Origin: Streptomyces roseoverticillatus
Lineage (GTDB): Bacteria; Actinomycetota; Actinomycetes; Streptomycetales; Streptomycetaceae
Length of the DNA stretch: 64,000 nt
Direction: 5' to 3'
Assembly: GCF_000719265.1 (NCBI RefSeq)
Contig: NZ_JOFL01000002.1
Location: 298,301-362,300 of the forward strand
Made by a program: the position numbers and the translations under genes. Shown piece by piece: positions 1 to 8,800 of the stretch; the first letter of the stretch is position 1; every line of letters begins with the position of its first letter. The notes below the pieces were generated by a model. That model was not told where the DNA came from, did no database searches, and saw only the letters and a list, made by a program, of their open reading frames with translations.

Positions 1-1062
1 CGTGGTGTCGGAGGAGGCGAGCCCGGCCTTGAGCCAGTCGAGCTGGGCGCGCCCGGTGATCGTGCGCTCGGGGTCGTCGACCTTGCCGCTGCCGGGGCCG
101 GCCTGCTGCGATCTGAAGGATCTGAGGTCGAGCAGGTGTAGGTCGGCGAGGTTGCCGAAGCGCAGCCGGCGGTAGGTGGTGCCGGCGGTGGAGGGCCGGA
201 CCGGCATCCACTCGAAGTAGGCCTGCTTGGCCGCGGCCATGCGCGCGGTCCACTCGCCCTCGGCGCCCGGCGTGTGGTTCTCGGCGCCGCCGGTCCAGGC
301 GTCGTTGGCGAACTCGTGGTCGTCCCAGATGGCCACGAAGGGGTGGGCCCGGTGCAGGTTCTGCAGATCGGGGTCGGTCTTGTAACGGCCGTGGCGGGTG
401 CGGTAGTCGGCCAGGGTGACGATCTCGTGGGTGGGGGAGTGCGGGCGGACGACCTGCTTCGCCGGCGGGTAGACGCCGGTCCCGTACTCGTAGATGTAGT
501 CGCCGAGGTGCAGGACGGCGTCGACGTCGCGGCGGTCCGCGAGGTGGCGGTAGGCCGCGAAGTGACCGGACTCCCAGTTGGCGCAGGAGACGACGCCGAA
601 GCGGATGCCGGGGACGGCCGCACCGGCGGCCGGTGCCGTACGGGTGCGGGCGGCCGGGGAGTGCACGCCGCCGGCCGTGAAGCGGTACCAGTAGGCGGTC
701 GCCGGGCGCAGGCCGCGGACGTCGGCCTTGACGGTGTGGTCGGCGGCGGCCGTCGCGGTGACCGTGCCCTTGGCGACGACCTTCCCGAACGCCTCGTCCT
801 CGGCGACCTCCCAGTCGACGTCGAGGGCCGCGCCGCGCCCCGAGCCGGGGACCGCGTCGGGCGAGGGCGTCACGCGCGTCCACAGCAGGATGCCGTCGGG
901 CAGCGGGTCGCCCGAGGCGACGCCGTGGAGGAACGCGGGCGGGTCCGCCGCGTACGCCGGGGCGGCCCCGGCGAGGGGGAGGAGGGCTACGGTGGCGGCG
1001 CCGGCGACGGCCGTGACGGCGGTTCGGCGCGATATGTGCGATATGGAGGAATCGGAGGTCAC
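1..1062 (-). CDS. phoD: PhoD-type alkaline phosphatase/phosphodiesterase, Tat-exported, partial
   Basis: Secreted phosphatase that releases phosphate from organic phosphoesters outside the cell. The 354 visible codons start with a twin-arginine signal (SRRTAVTAV followed by an Ala/Leu stretch), then the PhoD N-terminal beta domain ([15 protein letters not shown]) and the start of the metallophosphatase core ([31 protein letters not shown]). The C-terminal part runs off the window at base 1. The GTG at 1062 is chosen because AAGGTGA lies about 8 nt upstream and it puts the Tat motif near the N-terminus; the nearby ATG at 1069 is out of frame. PhoD genes are usually PhoP-controlled in Streptomyces, but I see no clear GTTCACC repeats in the short upstream gap. 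A strong hairpin at 1092-1128 separates it from the next operon. Confidence 0.93.
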   Translation of the reverse strand, partial: MTSDSSISHISRRTAVTAVAGAATVALLPLAGAAPAYAADPPAFLHGVASGDPLPDGILLWTRVTPSPDAVPGSGRGAALDVDWEVAEDEAFGKVVAKGTVTATAAADHTVKADVRGLRPATAYWYRFTAGGVHSPAARTRTAPAAGAAVPGIRFGVVSCANWESGHFAAYRHLADRRDVDAVLHLGDYIYEYGTGVYPPAKQVVRPHSPTHEIVTLADYRTRHGRYKTDPDLQNLHRAHPFVAIWDDHEFANDAWTGGAENHTPGAEGEWTARMAAAKQAYFEWMPVRPSTAGTTYRRLRFGNLADLHLLDLRSFRSQQAGPGSGKVDDPERTITGRAQLDWLKAGLASSDTT

Positions 1063-1091
1063 GGGCCATCACCTTACTTCCCAGTAAGCGG

Positions 1092-1128
1092 GAGGGGCGG
1101 ACGAACTCTGACAGTTCGTCCGCCCCTC
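1092..1128 (-). terminator. Strong hairpin terminator of the DsbA-like gene
   Basis: Perfect 16-bp stem (1092-1107 with 1113-1128) and a 5-nt loop CTGAC, just downstream of the stop of the minus-strand DsbA-like gene and upstream of phoD. It lacks a long T tract, as is usual for Streptomyces terminators. Confidence 0.85.
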
Positions 1129-1151
1129 ACCTGGCCTTCACTTTTCTTCGG

Positions 1152-1973
1152 CTATTTCTTGGGGCCGAACTCCTTGTCGATCGCGGCGATGAAGCTCGGC
1201 TTGGCCATCGGCGGGTTCTTGCCGTCGGGGCCCGTCAGCTTCTTGTCGCCGTGGAGCAGCGACGGGGTGCCGCCGATCTTGTTCTTCTCGAACAGCTTCC
1301 CCATCTCGACGGCCCACTTGTCGTAGGTGCCCTCGTTGACGGCCTTCTCGAAGTCCTTGTTGCCCTTCAGGGCCGGGACCTGCTGCGCGATCTCGATCAG
1401 CCGCGCGTCCTTGGCGAAGGCGTCGTCGCGTTCGTCGGGGTGGTTCTTCGGCGAGTAGAGCGCTTCCTTGTACGCGACGAAGGCGTCCGGGCTGACGTTG
1501 AGGGCGGCGCCGAGGGCGCTGACGGCGTTCTTCGAACCGGTGCCCTGGGACAGGTCGTCGATGAAGTTCACCATGACGAACCGGACCTTGTAGCGGGCGT
1601 CCTTGACGTCCTGCCGCAGCTGGCCGCCGGACTCGTTCTCGAAGGCGGCGCAGGACGGGCAGCGCGGGTCCTCGTAGACCGTGAGGGTCTCCTTGGCCTT
1701 CGCGTCGCCGATGACGATCTCGTCGCCGTTCTCGCCTGTGGTGTTGGCGGGCTTGACGAGGGTCTTGTCGCCCGCCCAGCCGCTGCCGCCCTTGTCGTCG
1801 TTCATGTTGGTCACCGCGTAGCCCACGCCGCCGGCTATCGCGAGGACGGCGACGATGGCGCCGGCGACGAAGAGCTGACGGCGCGTCTTGTCGCGCTTGG
1901 CCTGGCGCTCGCGCTCGGCGCGCAGCCGTTCGCGCGCGGCCTGCTTGTTCTGCTGGTTGTTGCGGTTGCTCAT
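1152..1973 (-). CDS. DsbA-like thioredoxin-fold protein, membrane-anchored (cassette copy 1)
   Basis: Thiol-disulfide oxidoreductase of the DsbA/DSBA-like (Thioredoxin_4) type, 273 aa. Residues 1-33 are a very basic, Gln/Arg-rich cytoplasmic tail, residues 34-54 one transmembrane anchor, and the rest is an extracytoplasmic thioredoxin domain with active site CPSC at about 105-108 and a cis-proline loop GGTPS near the C-terminus. It is second in a two-gene minus-strand unit, 44 nt after the Cys-loop membrane protein. Closely similar to the gene at 2783-3616 and more distantly to the one at 32246-33028. The ATG start is shared with copy 2 (MSNRNN/MSKRNN). Likely role: forming, reducing or isomerising disulfides in exported proteins; direction of catalysis cannot be read from sequence. 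Confidence 0.85.
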   Translation of the reverse strand: MSNRNNQQNKQAARERLRAERERQAKRDKTRRQLFVAGAIVAVLAIAGGVGYAVTNMNDDKGGSGWAGDKTLVKPANTTGENGDEIVIGDAKAKETLTVYEDPRCPSCAAFENESGGQLRQDVKDARYKVRFVMVNFIDDLSQGTGSKNAVSALGAALNVSPDAFVAYKEALYSPKNHPDERDDAFAKDARLIEIAQQVPALKGNKDFEKAVNEGTYDKWAVEMGKLFEKNKIGGTPSLLHGDKKLTGPDGKNPPMAKPSFIAAIDKEFGPKK

Positions 1974-2017
1974 GGCGTCTTCTCCGGTTGGTGTACGAGT
2001 GGGGGTGGACCGCGTGC

Positions 2018-2686
2018 TCAGGCGGGAGCCGGAGCGAGGGGCGGTCCGCGCCGTACGACGGAGTGGACGAGGAGCGGGAGGCCGCGCGCGCGGAGGGCGC
2101 GGCGGGCGGGGCGGAGGCCCGCGGCCGGGCCGGCGGGCACCGTGCGGGCCGCGAAGGCCAGGAGCAGCGGGCCGAGGGCGAGGGCCGCGGCCGTGCGCAG
2201 CAGCCCGGCCAGGGCGGCCTCGCCGCGGCGCAGCCAGCCGGCGGCCAGCAGGCCCACCGCGACGTGGCAGGCGAGCAGCAGCCAGGGCAGCGCCGGGCCG
2301 CCGGCCGGCGGGGAGGTGCTGTCGGCGGCCATGCGGGCCAGCGGGGTGCCGAGCTCGCCGCGGCAGGCGAAGTCGAGGCCCAGGGAGTGCAGCGGGCCCG
2401 CGACGGGGCCGCCGGCCTTGCCGTAGCACGCGTGCTGGCCCGTGGTGAAGACGGTGTCCGCCGTCAGCTCCAGCGGGATCAGCAGCGCGGCGATCGAGCC
2501 GTAGCCGCGCTCACGGCCGGCGAGGGCGTAGGCGACGGCGAAGAACGCCGCCGCCAGCCCGGCGACCGTGGCGGCGGGCAGGGGCGTGCGGGAGAGCAGG
2601 ACGTGCGAAGCGGCGGACAGCGTGACACAGAGCGCCGTGAAGAGCGCCGCGCGCAGCGCCCGCAATCGAACTCCCGTCCCCTCCAT
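2018..2686 (-). CDS. Polytopic membrane protein with Cys loop, partner of DsbA-like protein (copy 1)
   Basis: Unrecognised integral membrane protein of 222 aa with about five hydrophobic helices, paralogous to 3650-4294. Both copies conserve ALFTALCVTLSA, SHVLLS, PLEL, (A/T)GQ(H/D)xCYG, a second Cys about 20-25 residues later in a loop, HVxVGLLAAxWLRRGE, and the C-terminus LPLLVHSVVRRGPP. Two conserved loop cysteines next to a DsbA-like gene suggest a DsbB-like redox partner, which is inference only; no DsbB or VKOR signature is visible. The ATG at 2686 is chosen because CAGACT-N8-ATG is conserved upstream of both paralogues; an in-frame GTG at 2704 is also conserved. It is first in a pair with the DsbA-like gene 44 nt downstream. 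Confidence 0.75.
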   Translation of the reverse strand: MEGTGVRLRALRAALFTALCVTLSAASHVLLSRTPLPAATVAGLAAAFFAVAYALAGRERGYGSIAALLIPLELTADTVFTTGQHACYGKAGGPVAGPLHSLGLDFACRGELGTPLARMAADSTSPPAGGPALPWLLLACHVAVGLLAAGWLRRGEAALAGLLRTAAALALGPLLLAFAARTVPAGPAAGLRPARRALRARGLPLLVHSVVRRGPPLAPAPA

Positions 2687-2694
2687 GAGGCCGA

Positions 2695-2700
2695 AGTCTG
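2695..2700 (-). promoter_or_regulatory. Putative -10 box for leaderless membrane protein gene
   Basis: CAGACT on the minus strand, 8 nt before ATG 2686, matching the identical box 8 nt before the paralogous ATG at 4294. No Shine-Dalgarno sequence is present, so a leaderless transcript is plausible. Confidence 0.45.
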
Positions 2701-2782
2701 CCACGGCAGCCGTTAAGTGTCGTGTCAAGATTCGGCATCACTGAGCGTCACCGGAGGGGGCGGGACACCGGGGTGCGGGGCT

Positions 2783-3616
2783 TCAGGACTTGAGGGCCGC
2801 GTCGACCGCCTTGGTGTACTGATCGGGGGTGATCGGGACGTTCTTCCCGTCCTCCGCCGTCAGCTTCTTGCCGTTCATCTTGAGGGTGGGGGTGCCGGTG
2901 ACGTCCTTGGTCTTGTCGAACTCGTCGGACACCGTCAGCGCCCACTTGTCGAACGTGCCGTCCTTGACGTTCTTCTCGAATTCCTTGTTGCCCTTGAGCG
3001 CCGGGACCTCGTTCGCGACCTTCAGCAGGACGTCGTCCTTCGCGTAGTCGTCCTTGGTCTCGTTCGGGTGGTTGGCCTTGGAGTAGAGGGCCTTGTTGTA
3101 GGCGCTGAAGGCCTCGGGGCTGACGTTCAGCGCGGCGCCGAGCGCGCTGAGGGCGTTCTTGGAGCCGCTGCCGCCGAAGTTGCGGTCGAGGAACGTGGCG
3201 ACGTGGTACGAGACCTTGTACTTGCCGTCCTTGACGTCCTTGTCGATGGTGTCCCCGACGCTCTGCTCGAAGACGGAGCAGATCGGGCAGCGCATGTCCT
3301 GGTAGAGGTCCAGGGTGTGCTTGGCGTCCTTCTTGCCTATGAGGACCTCGGTGCCCTTGTCGCCGCCGGCGTTGGCGGGCTTGACGAGCTCCTTCTTGGA
3401 CGCGGCCTCCCAGCTCGCGTTCAGGCCGCTCTTGCCGTCCTTGCCCAGCTGGGAGACGGCCACGACGATGCCCGCGCCGACGGCCAGGACCGCGACGACG
3501 GCACCGCCGACGATCAGCTGGCGGCGCGTTTTGTCCTTCTTGGCCTGCCGCTCGCGCTCGGCGCGCAGCCGCTCGCGTGCGGACTGCTTGTTCTCCCAGT
3601 TGTTGCGCTTGCTCAT
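2783..3616 (-). CDS. DsbA-like thioredoxin-fold protein, membrane-anchored (cassette copy 2)
   Basis: Second DsbA-like protein, 277 aa, same architecture as 1152-1973: basic N-terminal tail (ARERLRAERERQAKKDKTRR), one TM helix at about 34-54, and an extracytoplasmic thioredoxin domain with active site CPIC at about 110-113 and cis-Pro loop TGTPT. It follows its membrane partner by 33 nt in the same orientation. The N-terminal tail is nearly identical to copy 1, while the active-site dipeptide differs (PI against PS), which in this superfamily changes redox potential; functional divergence of the two copies is therefore possible. Confidence 0.85.
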   Translation of the reverse strand: MSKRNNWENKQSARERLRAERERQAKKDKTRRQLIVGGAVVAVLAVGAGIVVAVSQLGKDGKSGLNASWEAASKKELVKPANAGGDKGTEVLIGKKDAKHTLDLYQDMRCPICSVFEQSVGDTIDKDVKDGKYKVSYHVATFLDRNFGGSGSKNALSALGAALNVSPEAFSAYNKALYSKANHPNETKDDYAKDDVLLKVANEVPALKGNKEFEKNVKDGTFDKWALTVSDEFDKTKDVTGTPTLKMNGKKLTAEDGKNVPITPDQYTKAVDAALKS

Positions 3617-3649
3617 GGTGGTGCGATCTTTCCGTGTACGTGGAGTGGG

Positions 3650-4294
3650 TCAGGCGGGGGTGAGGCCGGAGGCCGGCCCCCGCGGCGGCCCGCGCCGTAC
3701 GACGGAGTGGACGAGGAGCGGAAGGGCGCGGCAGGGGAGGGCGGGCCGTGCGGACCGTACGGTCACGCCGCCGGGCAGCGGGGCGCCGGTCGCGAGGACG
3801 GGCCGCAGCGGGCGGCACACGGCGGCCGCCGCCGCGCACAGGAGCTGCGCCAGCGCCCGCTCGCCCCGGCGCAGCCACGCGGCGGCCAGCAGGCCGACCG
3901 TGACGTGCCCCGCGAACAGCAGCCACGGGGCGGTGCCGGGGCCGGCGAGCCGGGCGAGCGGCCCGCCCGTGCTGCCGCTGCACAGCCAGGCCAGCGCCCC
4001 CGGGGCGGGGGCGGGGTGGCCGGGGCTGCCGTAGCAGGTGTCCTGCCCGGCGGTGAAGAGCGCGGTGGCGCCGAGCTCCAGGGGGACGAGGAGGGCGGCG
4101 ATGTGCCGGTAGCCGCGCTCCTGCCCGGCCAGGGAGTGGGCGAGCGCGAAGACGCCCGCGGACGCCGCCGCGACGGCGGGCAGGGGCAGCGGCCGCCCGG
4201 ACAGCAGCACGTGGGAGCCCGCGGACAGCGTGACGCACAGCGCTGTGAACAGCGCCGCGCGCAGTGCCCGCACCCCTGCCGCCGATATGTCCAT
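3650..4294 (-). CDS. Polytopic membrane protein with Cys loop, partner of DsbA-like protein (copy 2)
   Basis: 214-aa paralogue of 2018-2686 with the same order of motifs (ALFTALCVTLSA, SHVLLSG, AGQDTCYG, a further loop Cys in WLCSGS, GHVTVGLLAAAWLRRGE, VHSVVRRGPP). The last 32 bp of shared coding sequence are identical in nucleotides between the copies (3690-3721 and 2046-2077), although the middle has diverged, suggesting recent conversion or strong constraint on the tail. ATG 4294 is chosen for the conserved CAGACT-N8-ATG context; GTG 4312 is an alternative. First gene of the cassette. Function unknown; see copy 1 for the redox-partner idea. Confidence 0.75.
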   Translation of the reverse strand: MDISAAGVRALRAALFTALCVTLSAGSHVLLSGRPLPLPAVAAASAGVFALAHSLAGQERGYRHIAALLVPLELGATALFTAGQDTCYGSPGHPAPAPGALAWLCSGSTGGPLARLAGPGTAPWLLFAGHVTVGLLAAAWLRRGERALAQLLCAAAAAVCRPLRPVLATGAPLPGGVTVRSARPALPCRALPLLVHSVVRRGPPRGPASGLTPA

Positions 4295-4302
4295 GAAGAA
4301 CG

Positions 4303-4308
4303 AGTCTG
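4303..4308 (-). promoter_or_regulatory. Putative -10 box for leaderless membrane protein gene
   Basis: CAGACT, 8 nt before ATG 4294; same box and spacing as in the other cassette copy although the spacer sequence differs. Confidence 0.45.
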
Positions 4309-4366
4309 GCACGGCCCGCCGTAAGCCTTGGCTAAAGGGTGGGGCCCACGGCCGGAGGCCCGGGGC

Positions 4367-5713
4367 CTAGAGGCCGGGGATGCGGCCGTTGCGGAAGAGG
4401 TCCACGAAGATCTGGTGGTCCGCGCGGGCCCGGGCCCCGTAGGAGTGGGCGAAGTCCACCAGGAGCTCGGAGAAGCCCTCTTCGTCGGCGGCGATCACGG
4501 CGTCGATGGCCCGCTCGGTGGAGAAGGGCACCAGCGAGTGGCCGCTCTGGTCGTCGGCGGCGGCGTGCATGGTGGCCGTCGCCCGGCCCAGGTCGGCGAC
4601 GACGGCGGCGATCTCGTCCGGGTCGTCGATGTCCGACCAGTCGAGGTCGACGGCGTACGGCGAGACCTCGGCCACCAGCTGTCCGTAGCTCCGGCCCCCT
4701 GCCTGGATCTCCGTCCAGCCGAGCCACGGGTCCGCGTGCGCCTGCAGCGCGCGCTGCGAGATCACCGTGCGGTGGCCCTCGTGGTGGAAGTAGTCGCGCA
4801 CGGCCCGGTCGGTGACGTGCCGGGAGACCGCCGGGGTCTGCGCCTGCTTCATGTAGATGACGACATCGTTCTCCAGGGCGTCGCTGTTGCCCTCCAGGAG
4901 GATGTTGTACGAGGGCAGGCCGGCGCTGCCGATCCCGATGCCGCGGCGGCCGACCACGTCCTTGACCCGGTAGGAGTCGGGGCGGGCGAGGCTGGTGTCG
5001 GGCAGCGTCTCCAGATAGCCGTCGAAGGCCGCGAGGATCTTGTAGCGGGTGGCGGCGTCCAGCTCGATGGCGCCGTCGTCGGCCGCGAAGCGGCGGTCGT
5101 GGTCGCGGATCTCCGTCATCGAGGCGAGCAGCCCGAAGCGCGTCATGGAGCGCGCCTCGCGCAGGGCGCCGAGCAGCGGGCCGTCGGCGGTGTCGAGCGT
5201 GAAGGGCGGCAGCTCGTCCTGCCCGGCGCCGGTGGCCAGGGCGTGGACGCGCTCGCGGTAGGCGGCGGCGTAGATCCGCACCAGCTCGGTGATCTTCTCG
5301 TCGCTGAGCGCCTTGGTGTAGCCGATCAGGGCGACGGAGGCGGCGAAGCGCTTGAGGTCCCAGGTGAAGGGGCCGACGTAGGCCTCGTCGAAGTCGTTGA
5401 CGTTGAAGATCAGGCGGCCGTTAGCGTCCATGTACGTGCCGAAGTTCTCGGCGTGGAGATCGCCGTGGATCCACACCCGGCTCGTGCGCTCGTCCAGGTA
5501 CGGGCCGGCGGCGCCCTCCGGCGCCTCCGCGGCCAGGTCCCGGTAGAACAGGCACGCGGTGCCCCGGTAGAAGGCGAAGGCGGAGGCCGCCATCTTCCGG
5601 AACTTGACCCGGAAGGCGGCGGGGTCGGCCGCGAGCAGCTCACCGAAAGCGGTGTCGAAAACGGCAAGGATCTCCTCGCCGCGCTGCGCGGCCCGGTCGT
5701 GCTCGGTCGCCAT
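4367..5713 (-). CDS. DUF2252 family protein (kinase-fold-like)
   Basis: 448-aa protein of the DUF2252 family. The fold resembles aminoglycoside phosphotransferase-like kinases: IHGDLHAENFGTY carries a catalytic-loop-like HGD, and FNVNDFDEAYVGPF corresponds to a metal-binding D segment, followed by WDLKRFAAS. Substrate unknown. The ATG at 5713 has GGAGG about 9 nt upstream. Monocistronic by context: divergent from dnaE and separated by about 70 nt from the convergent end of the cassette. No signal peptide or membrane segment, so cytoplasmic. Confidence 0.85.
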   Translation of the reverse strand: MATEHDRAAQRGEEILAVFDTAFGELLAADPAAFRVKFRKMAASAFAFYRGTACLFYRDLAAEAPEGAAGPYLDERTSRVWIHGDLHAENFGTYMDANGRLIFNVNDFDEAYVGPFTWDLKRFAASVALIGYTKALSDEKITELVRIYAAAYRERVHALATGAGQDELPPFTLDTADGPLLGALREARSMTRFGLLASMTEIRDHDRRFAADDGAIELDAATRYKILAAFDGYLETLPDTSLARPDSYRVKDVVGRRGIGIGSAGLPSYNILLEGNSDALENDVVIYMKQAQTPAVSRHVTDRAVRDYFHHEGHRTVISQRALQAHADPWLGWTEIQAGGRSYGQLVAEVSPYAVDLDWSDIDDPDEIAAVVADLGRATATMHAAADDQSGHSLVPFSTERAIDAVIAADEEGFSELLVDFAHSYGARARADHQIFVDLFRNGRIPGL

Positions 5714-5882
5714 CGCGGGGTCCTCCAGGGGTGGGGCATGGAACGAACATGTGTGCTGTCGTGCTCAACGCGTGAGGCTACAGCCGCGTGCCCGCGGCTG
5801 TCGGTGGGGGCCGGTAACCTTCAAAACAGTCCCGCTGCGTCCGCTCAGTCCCGCTGCCCGCTCCCGTCGGAGGTCTCCCACC

Positions 5883-8800
5883 GTGGCCAACAAGCCGCCC
5901 TTCACGCACCTGCACGTCCACACCCAGTACTCCCTGCTGGACGGTGCCGCGCGGCTCAAGGACATGTTCAATGCCTGCAATGAGATGGGCATGTCACATA
6001 TCGCCATGTCCGACCACGGCAACCTGCACGGGGCGTACGACTTCTTCCACTCCGCCCAGAAGGCCGGGATCACCCCGATCATCGGCATCGAGGCGTATGT
6101 CGCCCCCGAGTCCCGGCGCAACAAGCGCCGCATCCAGTGGGGCCAGCCGCACCAGAAGCGGGACGACGTCTCCGGTTCGGGTGGTTACACCCACAAGACG
6201 ATCTGGGCCGCCAACGCCACCGGCCTGCACAACCTCTTCCGGCTGTCCTCCGACGCCTACGCCGAGGGCTGGCTGACCAAGTGGCCCCGCATGGACAAGG
6301 AGACCATCAGCCAGTGGTCCGAGGGCCTGATCGCCTCCACCGGCTGCCCCTCCGGCGAGCTGCAGACCCGGCTGCGCCTCGGCCAGTTCGACGAGGCCCT
6401 GAAGTCCGCCTCCGAATACCAGGACATCTTCGGCAAGGACCGCTACTTCCTGGAGCTGATGGACCACGGCATCGAGATCGAGCGCCGCGTCCGCGACGGC
6501 CTGCTGGAGATCGGCAAGAAGCTCGGCATCCCGCCCCTGGTCACCAACGACTCGCACTACACCTACGCGCACGAGGCCGAGGCCCACGACGCCCTGCTGT
6601 GCATCCAGACCGGCAAGAACCTCTCCGACCCCGACCGCTTCCGCTTCGACGGCTCGGGCTACTACCTGAAGTCCACGGACGAGATGTACGCCATCGACTC
6701 CTCGGACGCCTGGCAGGAGGGCTGCGCCAATACGAAGCTGGTCGCCGACCAGATCGAGACCGAGGGCATGTTCCAGTTCCGGAACCTGATGCCCAAGTTC
6801 GACATCCCCGACGGCTACACCGAGGTCACCTGGTTCCGCGAGGAGACCATGCGGGGCATGCACCGCCGCTTCCCCGGCGGCATCCCCGACGACCGCATGA
6901 AGCAGGTCGAGTACGAGATGGACACGATCATCTCGATGGGCTTCCCGGGCTACTTCCTCGTCGTCGCCGACTTCATCATGTGGGCCAAGAACCAGGGCAT
7001 CGCGGTCGGCCCCGGCCGAGGCTCCGCGGCCGGCTCGATCGTCGCGTACGCCATGGGCATCACCGACCTCGACCCGATCCCGCACGGCCTGATCTTCGAG
7101 CGGTTCCTCAACCCCGAGCGCATCTCGATGCCCGATGTCGACATCGACTTCGACGAGCGCCGGCGCTCCGAGGTGATCCGCTACGTCACCGAGAAGTACG
7201 GCGCCGACAAGGTCGCCATGATCGGCACCTACGGCACCATCAAGGCCAAGAACGCGATCAAGGACTCCGCCCGCGTCCTCGGCTATCCGTACGCGATGGG
7301 CGACCGCCTCACCAAGGCGATGCCCGCCGACGTCCTCGGCAAGGGCATCCCCCTCTCCGGCATCCTCGACCCGCAGCACCCGCGCTACAGCGAGGCCGGC
7401 GAGATCCGCGGGATGTACGAGAACGAGCCGGACGTGAAGAAGGTCATCGACACCGCGCGCGGCGTCGAGGGCCTGGTCCGGCAGATGGGCGTGCACGCGG
7501 CCGGCGTGATCATGTCCAGCGAGACGATCACCGACCACGTCCCGGTCTGGGTCCGGCACACCGACGGCGTCACCATCACGCAGTGGGACTACCCGAGCTG
7601 CGAGTCGCTCGGCCTGCTGAAGATGGACTTCCTCGGCCTGCGCAACCTCACGATCATGGACGACGCCGTCAAGATGGTGAAGGCCAACAAGGGGATCGAC
7701 ATCGATCTCCTGAGCCTGCCGCTCGACGACCCCAAGACCTTCGAGCTGCTCCAGCGCGGTGACACCCTCGGCGTCTTCCAGTTCGACGGCGGGCCCATGC
7801 GGTCCCTGCTGCGGCTGATGAAGCCCGACAACTTCGAAGACATCTCCGCCGTGTCCGCCCTGTACCGGCCGGGCCCGATGGGCATGAACTCGCACACGAA
7901 CTACGCCCTGCGCAAGAACGGCCAGCAGGACATCACGCCGATCCACCCGGAGCTGAAGGAGCCTCTCGAAGAGGTCCTCGGCGTCACCTACGGTCTGATC
8001 GTCTACCAGGAGCAGGTGCAGAAGGCCGCGCAGATCGTCGCCGGTTACTCGCTCGGCGAGGCCGACATCCTCCGCCGCGTCATGGGCAAGAAGAAGCCCG
8101 ACGAGCTGGCGAAGAACTTCGTCTTCTTCAAGGAGGGCGCGCAGAAGAAGGGCTTCTCCGACGAGGCCATCCAGGCCCTGTGGGACGTGCTGGTCCCCTT
8201 CGCCGGCTACGCCTTCAACAAGGCCCACTCCGCCGCGTACGGCCTCGTCTCGTACTGGACGGCCTACCTCAAGGCGAACTACCCCGCCGAGTACATGTCC
8301 GGGCTGCTCACCTCGGTGCGCGACGACAAGGACAAGTCGGCGATCTATCTGAACGAGTGCCGGCGCATGGGCATCAAGGTCCTCCCGCCGAACGTCAACG
8401 AGTCCGAGGCCAACTTCGCCGCCCAGGGCGACGACGTGATCCTCTTCGGCCTCACCGCCGTCCGCAACGTCGGGCAGAACGTGGTCGACTCGATCATCCG
8501 CTGCCGCAAGTCCAAGGGGAAGTACGCCTCCTTCCCCGACTTCCTCGACAAGGTCGAGGCCGTCGTCTGCAACAAGCGCACCGTCGAATCGCTGATCAAG
8601 GCCGGCGCCTTCGACGAGATGGGCCACACCCGCAAGGGCCTCACCGCGCACTACGAACCGATGATCGACAACGTCGTCCAGGTCAAGCGCAAGGAGGCCG
8701 AGGGCCAGTTCGACCTCTTCGGCGGTATGGGCGACTCCGCCGACGGAACCTCCGACGGGCCCGGCTTCGGACTGGACGTGGAGTTCTCCGACGTCGAGTG

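Noticed and set aside
1063..1151. PHO boxes upstream of phoD
   Set aside because: No GTTCACC direct repeats; the spacer is occupied by the hairpin of the neighbouring gene.
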